Shown here in pieces: positions 9,931 through 12,247 of a stretch of 12,247 bases of DNA. The translations under genes and the position numbers were made by a program. Source of the stretch: Ettlia oleoabundans (lineage: Eukaryota > Chlorophyta > Chlorophyceae > Chlamydomonadales); assembly GCA_019693395.1 (NCBI GenBank), contig JAAMXP010002693.1, forward strand, positions 1 through 12,247, written 5' to 3'. Position 1 is the first letter of the stretch; every line of letters starts with the position of its first letter. Under the pieces are notes generated by a model that was not told the DNA's origin, made no database searches, and saw nothing but the letters and a program-made list of their open reading frames with translations.

Positions 9931-10325
9931 GCCCCAGCTGCGAGGCTTTCGACAATTGAATAATCGAACTCGACAGCAGCTGTACATCCGCCGGAGAGAC
10001 TTCTGCAAGAGCATGGCCCTGCATTTCATTGTTCTGCGACTTGCATTCTACTCTAGAAGGTGCCCAAACTGCAATGCATCCTGCCCCTGCAAAACGAGTT
10101 GCCTCAGCTGTTTGAGCGCCAGGATAGCTGTCGGCAGGACAGCCAGCCACAGACAGCGCAGCGCAGCATGCCAGGACTCCATGGGCGTCCGTGGCAAACG
10201 CGTATCCCATCTTTCGACGCGTTAGGGTCTTGTCCTGCTGTGTTATACCTGCCTTGAGTCCCAGTTTTGTGTTCCTACCCACTGACTCACAACAACCTTC
10301 GAGTCGCTCCTTCTGTGGCGCCGGG
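9931..10325 (+). promoter_or_regulatory. DPB2 3' region and F-box gene promoter
   Basis: This 395-base spacer holds the DPB2 3' untranslated region and the F-box gene upstream region. No TGTAA polyadenylation signal was seen. Its distinctive content is a pair of ACGCGT palindromes (10198-10203 and 10217-10222). Open frames crossing it have no recognisable similarity. Confidence 0.6.
10198..10222. promoter_or_regulatory. Paired ACGCGT palindromes (CGCG-box / MCB-like)
   Basis: Two copies of the 6-base palindrome ACGCGT start 19 bases apart and lie 104-128 bases upstream of the F-box ATG. The sequence fits the VCGCGB box bound by plant CAMTA calcium/stress factors and also the yeast MCB cell-cycle element. 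Function here is inferred from motif and position only. Confidence 0.4.
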
Positions 10326-11801
10326 ATGGCGCATAACCACAGCGACGACCAGCAGGCTGCTCCCCCTGCGCCGAGCAAGGGCAGCGGGACTTCTAAGAAG
10401 CGCAAGGCTCCGACGGTGTTGCCGCCCTCCGTGCTGCACTCGCACCTCCAAAGCCGGTGCGCCCGGATGTTTTGTTGACAAGTGATCGGGCGGGGCGCCG
10501 GTGACTGACACAGCAAGTAGTGCCAGCAGAGGCCTCATGGCTTCAAACCCGTCGGCTCCTACCCTGTGTTCTTGCAGACAGCTAATGAGCAGCATGAGAT
10601 TGCGCCCTGCGGAGAGCAGCGGCCCCCATTCCGCCCGACCCGTGGCGGCACCAAAGACGGCAGCCGTGGCGGCAGCCGTTGACAGACTCAGAGCGGCGGC
10701 CAAGTCGGCGCCTGCCCGCCTCAAGGGCGTGCCCCATGCCTATGTGCCAGTGCGCACGCTGCCGCTCATCTTTGCGCAGCGAAAGCGTCACCTGCAGCAG
10801 CAGAAGGCGGTGGCGCAGCATCGGGAACCCTACGAGCTGCGGGACGGTGAGGGGCTGCTGGCCCTGCCTGAGGACGTGCTGGTGAGTTTTGAATATGTTA
10901 CTAGCATCTGCAGCTGTCGCTTGCTGGCAGGGTGTAGCAGCAGAAGCAATCTGCGGGTTTGGCACGGTCAAGACATGGGGGAAGCCCGACACCTCTTCAT
11001 CCATCGACCCGGCTGCCTGCTCACCACTCGTGCCCTTGGCATTTCTCTTGCCACTGCTTCTGCTGGCAGCCCGGCCAGACGTCGAGCCGCACTACCCACC
11101 CTGGCATCGCTCCATGCCCTTGTGCAGCTCAAGGTGGTGTGCTTCCTCACACACGATGAGCTCAAGCCGCTGTTTCAAGTGTGCAAGGCCCTGCGATCCA
11201 CGGTGGGTGGCGGTGGCTTGCGCCAGCATGCTTGCACCAATGGGCTGCCACCTGTCACAGCTCGCAATACTCAGATGCATGGTCCACGTTTGCACTTCTC
11301 CAGCGTTATATAGTATCTGTTAGCTGCATTGATCGTTTACCCTTACCAAAGTGTGCTGCCACCTGCTGCGCGCAGCTGCAAAATGCCGTTGCCTACCACT
11401 TCAACTACAACACGCCCAGCCGGCCGGTGGAGGAGGCTGCACCTCCAGCGCTGGGCGAGCGGCAACGCCGCCCTGCACGCACCAATGTGCAGCAAGTGAT
11501 GAGCCGGCTTGCCCGAGGCGCACGCAAAGTGTCTGGGTGAGCATACTGCTGGCGATGCACAGCAGCACGCAGGGCACTTCCACACGGTTATAACGCATGT
11601 TGCAGTTGTGCTGCCCACCCAAACTGCTCCCTTACTCCGTGATATTGGCCCTGCTTCCCCTCTTGCAGGCGCGGCAGCACCAGCGGCACCTCCCAGCGGA
11701 GCACAGCGCCCAGGGCCCTGGACTTTGCTGACCTGCCCGCTTCAGGCAGCGGTCGAAGTGCCTCCTCCTTTGCACCACCGGTGGCAGCTTCCAGAATCTG
11801 A
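10326..11801 (+). CDS. F-box protein, plant FBS/At4g35930-like, complete, 5 exons
   Basis: F-box proteins bind SKP1 and select substrates for SCF ubiquitin ligases. Exons 10326-10456, 10578-10881, 11128-11202, 11376-11536 and 11669-11801 join in phase to 267 residues. The N-terminus is low-complexity with a basic KKRK cluster (24-27), a possible nuclear signal. LKGVPHAYVPVRTLPL (92-107) is a conserved block before the F-box in a plant family I recall as related to At4g35930. The F-box core (about 137-171) begins LLALPEDVL, continues KVVCFLTHDELKPLFQVCK and is interrupted by intron 2 after PEDVL. HFNYNTPSR (178-186) follows, then a Ser/Arg-rich tail. If the donor in GTG-TCT-GG|gtgagc were not used, translation would stop at once (GGG-TGA) and lose the last 43 residues. 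The start has a purine at -3 and G at +4. The F-box call is firm; the subfamily is from memory and less sure. Confidence 0.82.
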
Positions 11802-12247
11802 AGCTTGCCTGGTTGCAAAGCTGAGATAACAGCTCGCCTCCCAAAACGCATGCAGAATTCCCTGGGGGCACTGCCGTGCCGGCCCTAACGCACGCCCCTC
11901 TGCTCACCAAGTCTCCCACTCGTACAATAACAGTGCCCCGCCAGGCACTCGGTTTTAAACAGATTTCTCGCCCTTGCTGACCATGTATCAATGCTAAGGG
12001 ATCTGAGGGGCTGTCGGGCAGGGCTTGAACAATGCTTCTCAACCTTTCATACTCAGGCTTCATTCTTTTCCTGATGGACTAGTACACCAGCACACACTGG
12101 GGTTTGGGCCCAGCATCTTGGCCTTCGATTGTTTGCTTGATCTTGATATAGCACCTGTTTCTCTGCTTGATGTAGCACCTGTTCCCCATGCTGTTTCCCT
12201 TGATGCACCTTAGTTTATCTGTCACGCATTTGTTCACGCCGCTCGCT
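11802..12247. other. Unassigned region after the F-box gene
   Basis: The first part must be the F-box 3' untranslated region. A minus-strand frame is open from 12063 down to 11632, but it overlaps the last F-box exon and its sequence (starting MKPEYERLRSIV) resembles no family I recognise. It could include an exon of a neighbouring gene or be chance. No TGTAA signal, tRNA or other element was found apart from the small repeat at the right end. Confidence 0.5.
12142..12210 (+). repeat. Degenerate CTTGAT-TAGCACCTGTT repeat, three copies
   Basis: CTTGATATAGCACCTGTT (12142) and CTTGATGTAGCACCTGTT (12166) are 24 bases apart, and a shortened copy, CTTGATGCACCT, starts at 12199. The 24-base period equals eight codons, and one plus-strand frame reads repeated LD..APV units before a stop at 12211, but no gene context supports translation. 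Confidence 0.6.

Noticed and set aside
9821..10516. 231-codon minus-strand open frame
   Set aside because: It is antisense to the end of DPB2 and the first F-box exon; Pro/Ala/Arg-rich composition is typical of a shadow frame in GC-rich DNA.

Overview
This is an ordinary, gene-dense piece of nuclear genome from a green alga (Chlorophyta, plausibly a Chlorella/trebouxiophyte-type genome). The evidence is moderately GC-rich DNA, protein genes broken into many short exons by introns of about 90-340 bases, nearly invariant GCAG 3' splice sites, and plant/algal-type proteins (a peroxisomal acyl-CoA oxidase with an N-terminal PTS2-like signal and a plant-type F-box protein). The exact genus cannot be read from the sequence. 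No rRNA, tRNA, mobile element, CRISPR array or bacterial-style operon was seen.

Five protein genes can be rebuilt exon by exon, and in each the splice phases join in frame. (1) Acyl-CoA oxidase, minus strand, starts at 2336 and runs off the left edge; nine exons with 183 codons are visible. (2) A complete 144-residue Nudix hydrolase, plus strand, 2910-3605, three exons. (3) A complete inosine-uridine-type nucleoside hydrolase, minus strand, 5759-3956, seven exons, 317 residues. (4) A complete DNA polymerase epsilon subunit B (DPB2/POLE2), plus strand, 6091-9930, eleven exons, 543 residues. (5) A complete 267-residue F-box protein of the plant FBS/At4g35930-like kind, plus strand, 10326-11801, five exons.

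The layout is divergent (acyl-CoA oxidase/Nudix, sharing 2337-2909), convergent (Nudix/nucleoside hydrolase, meeting in 3606-3955), divergent again (nucleoside hydrolase/DPB2, sharing about 5760-6090), then tandem (DPB2 and the F-box gene). The last 446 bases after the F-box gene hold no gene I can identify. The genes do not form one pathway: they cover fatty-acid beta-oxidation, nucleotide clean-up, nucleoside salvage, DNA replication and ubiquitin-ligase substrate selection.

The most interesting signals concern splicing and targeting. Three of the 30 reconstructed introns appear to use GC instead of GT donors. The acyl-CoA oxidase has a 19-base microexon and a good PTS2-like peroxisomal signal. 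Two ACGCGT palindromes lie 19 bases apart upstream of the F-box gene. A 22-base C homopolymer sits just after the Nudix stop codon. I found no convincing previously undescribed biological system.
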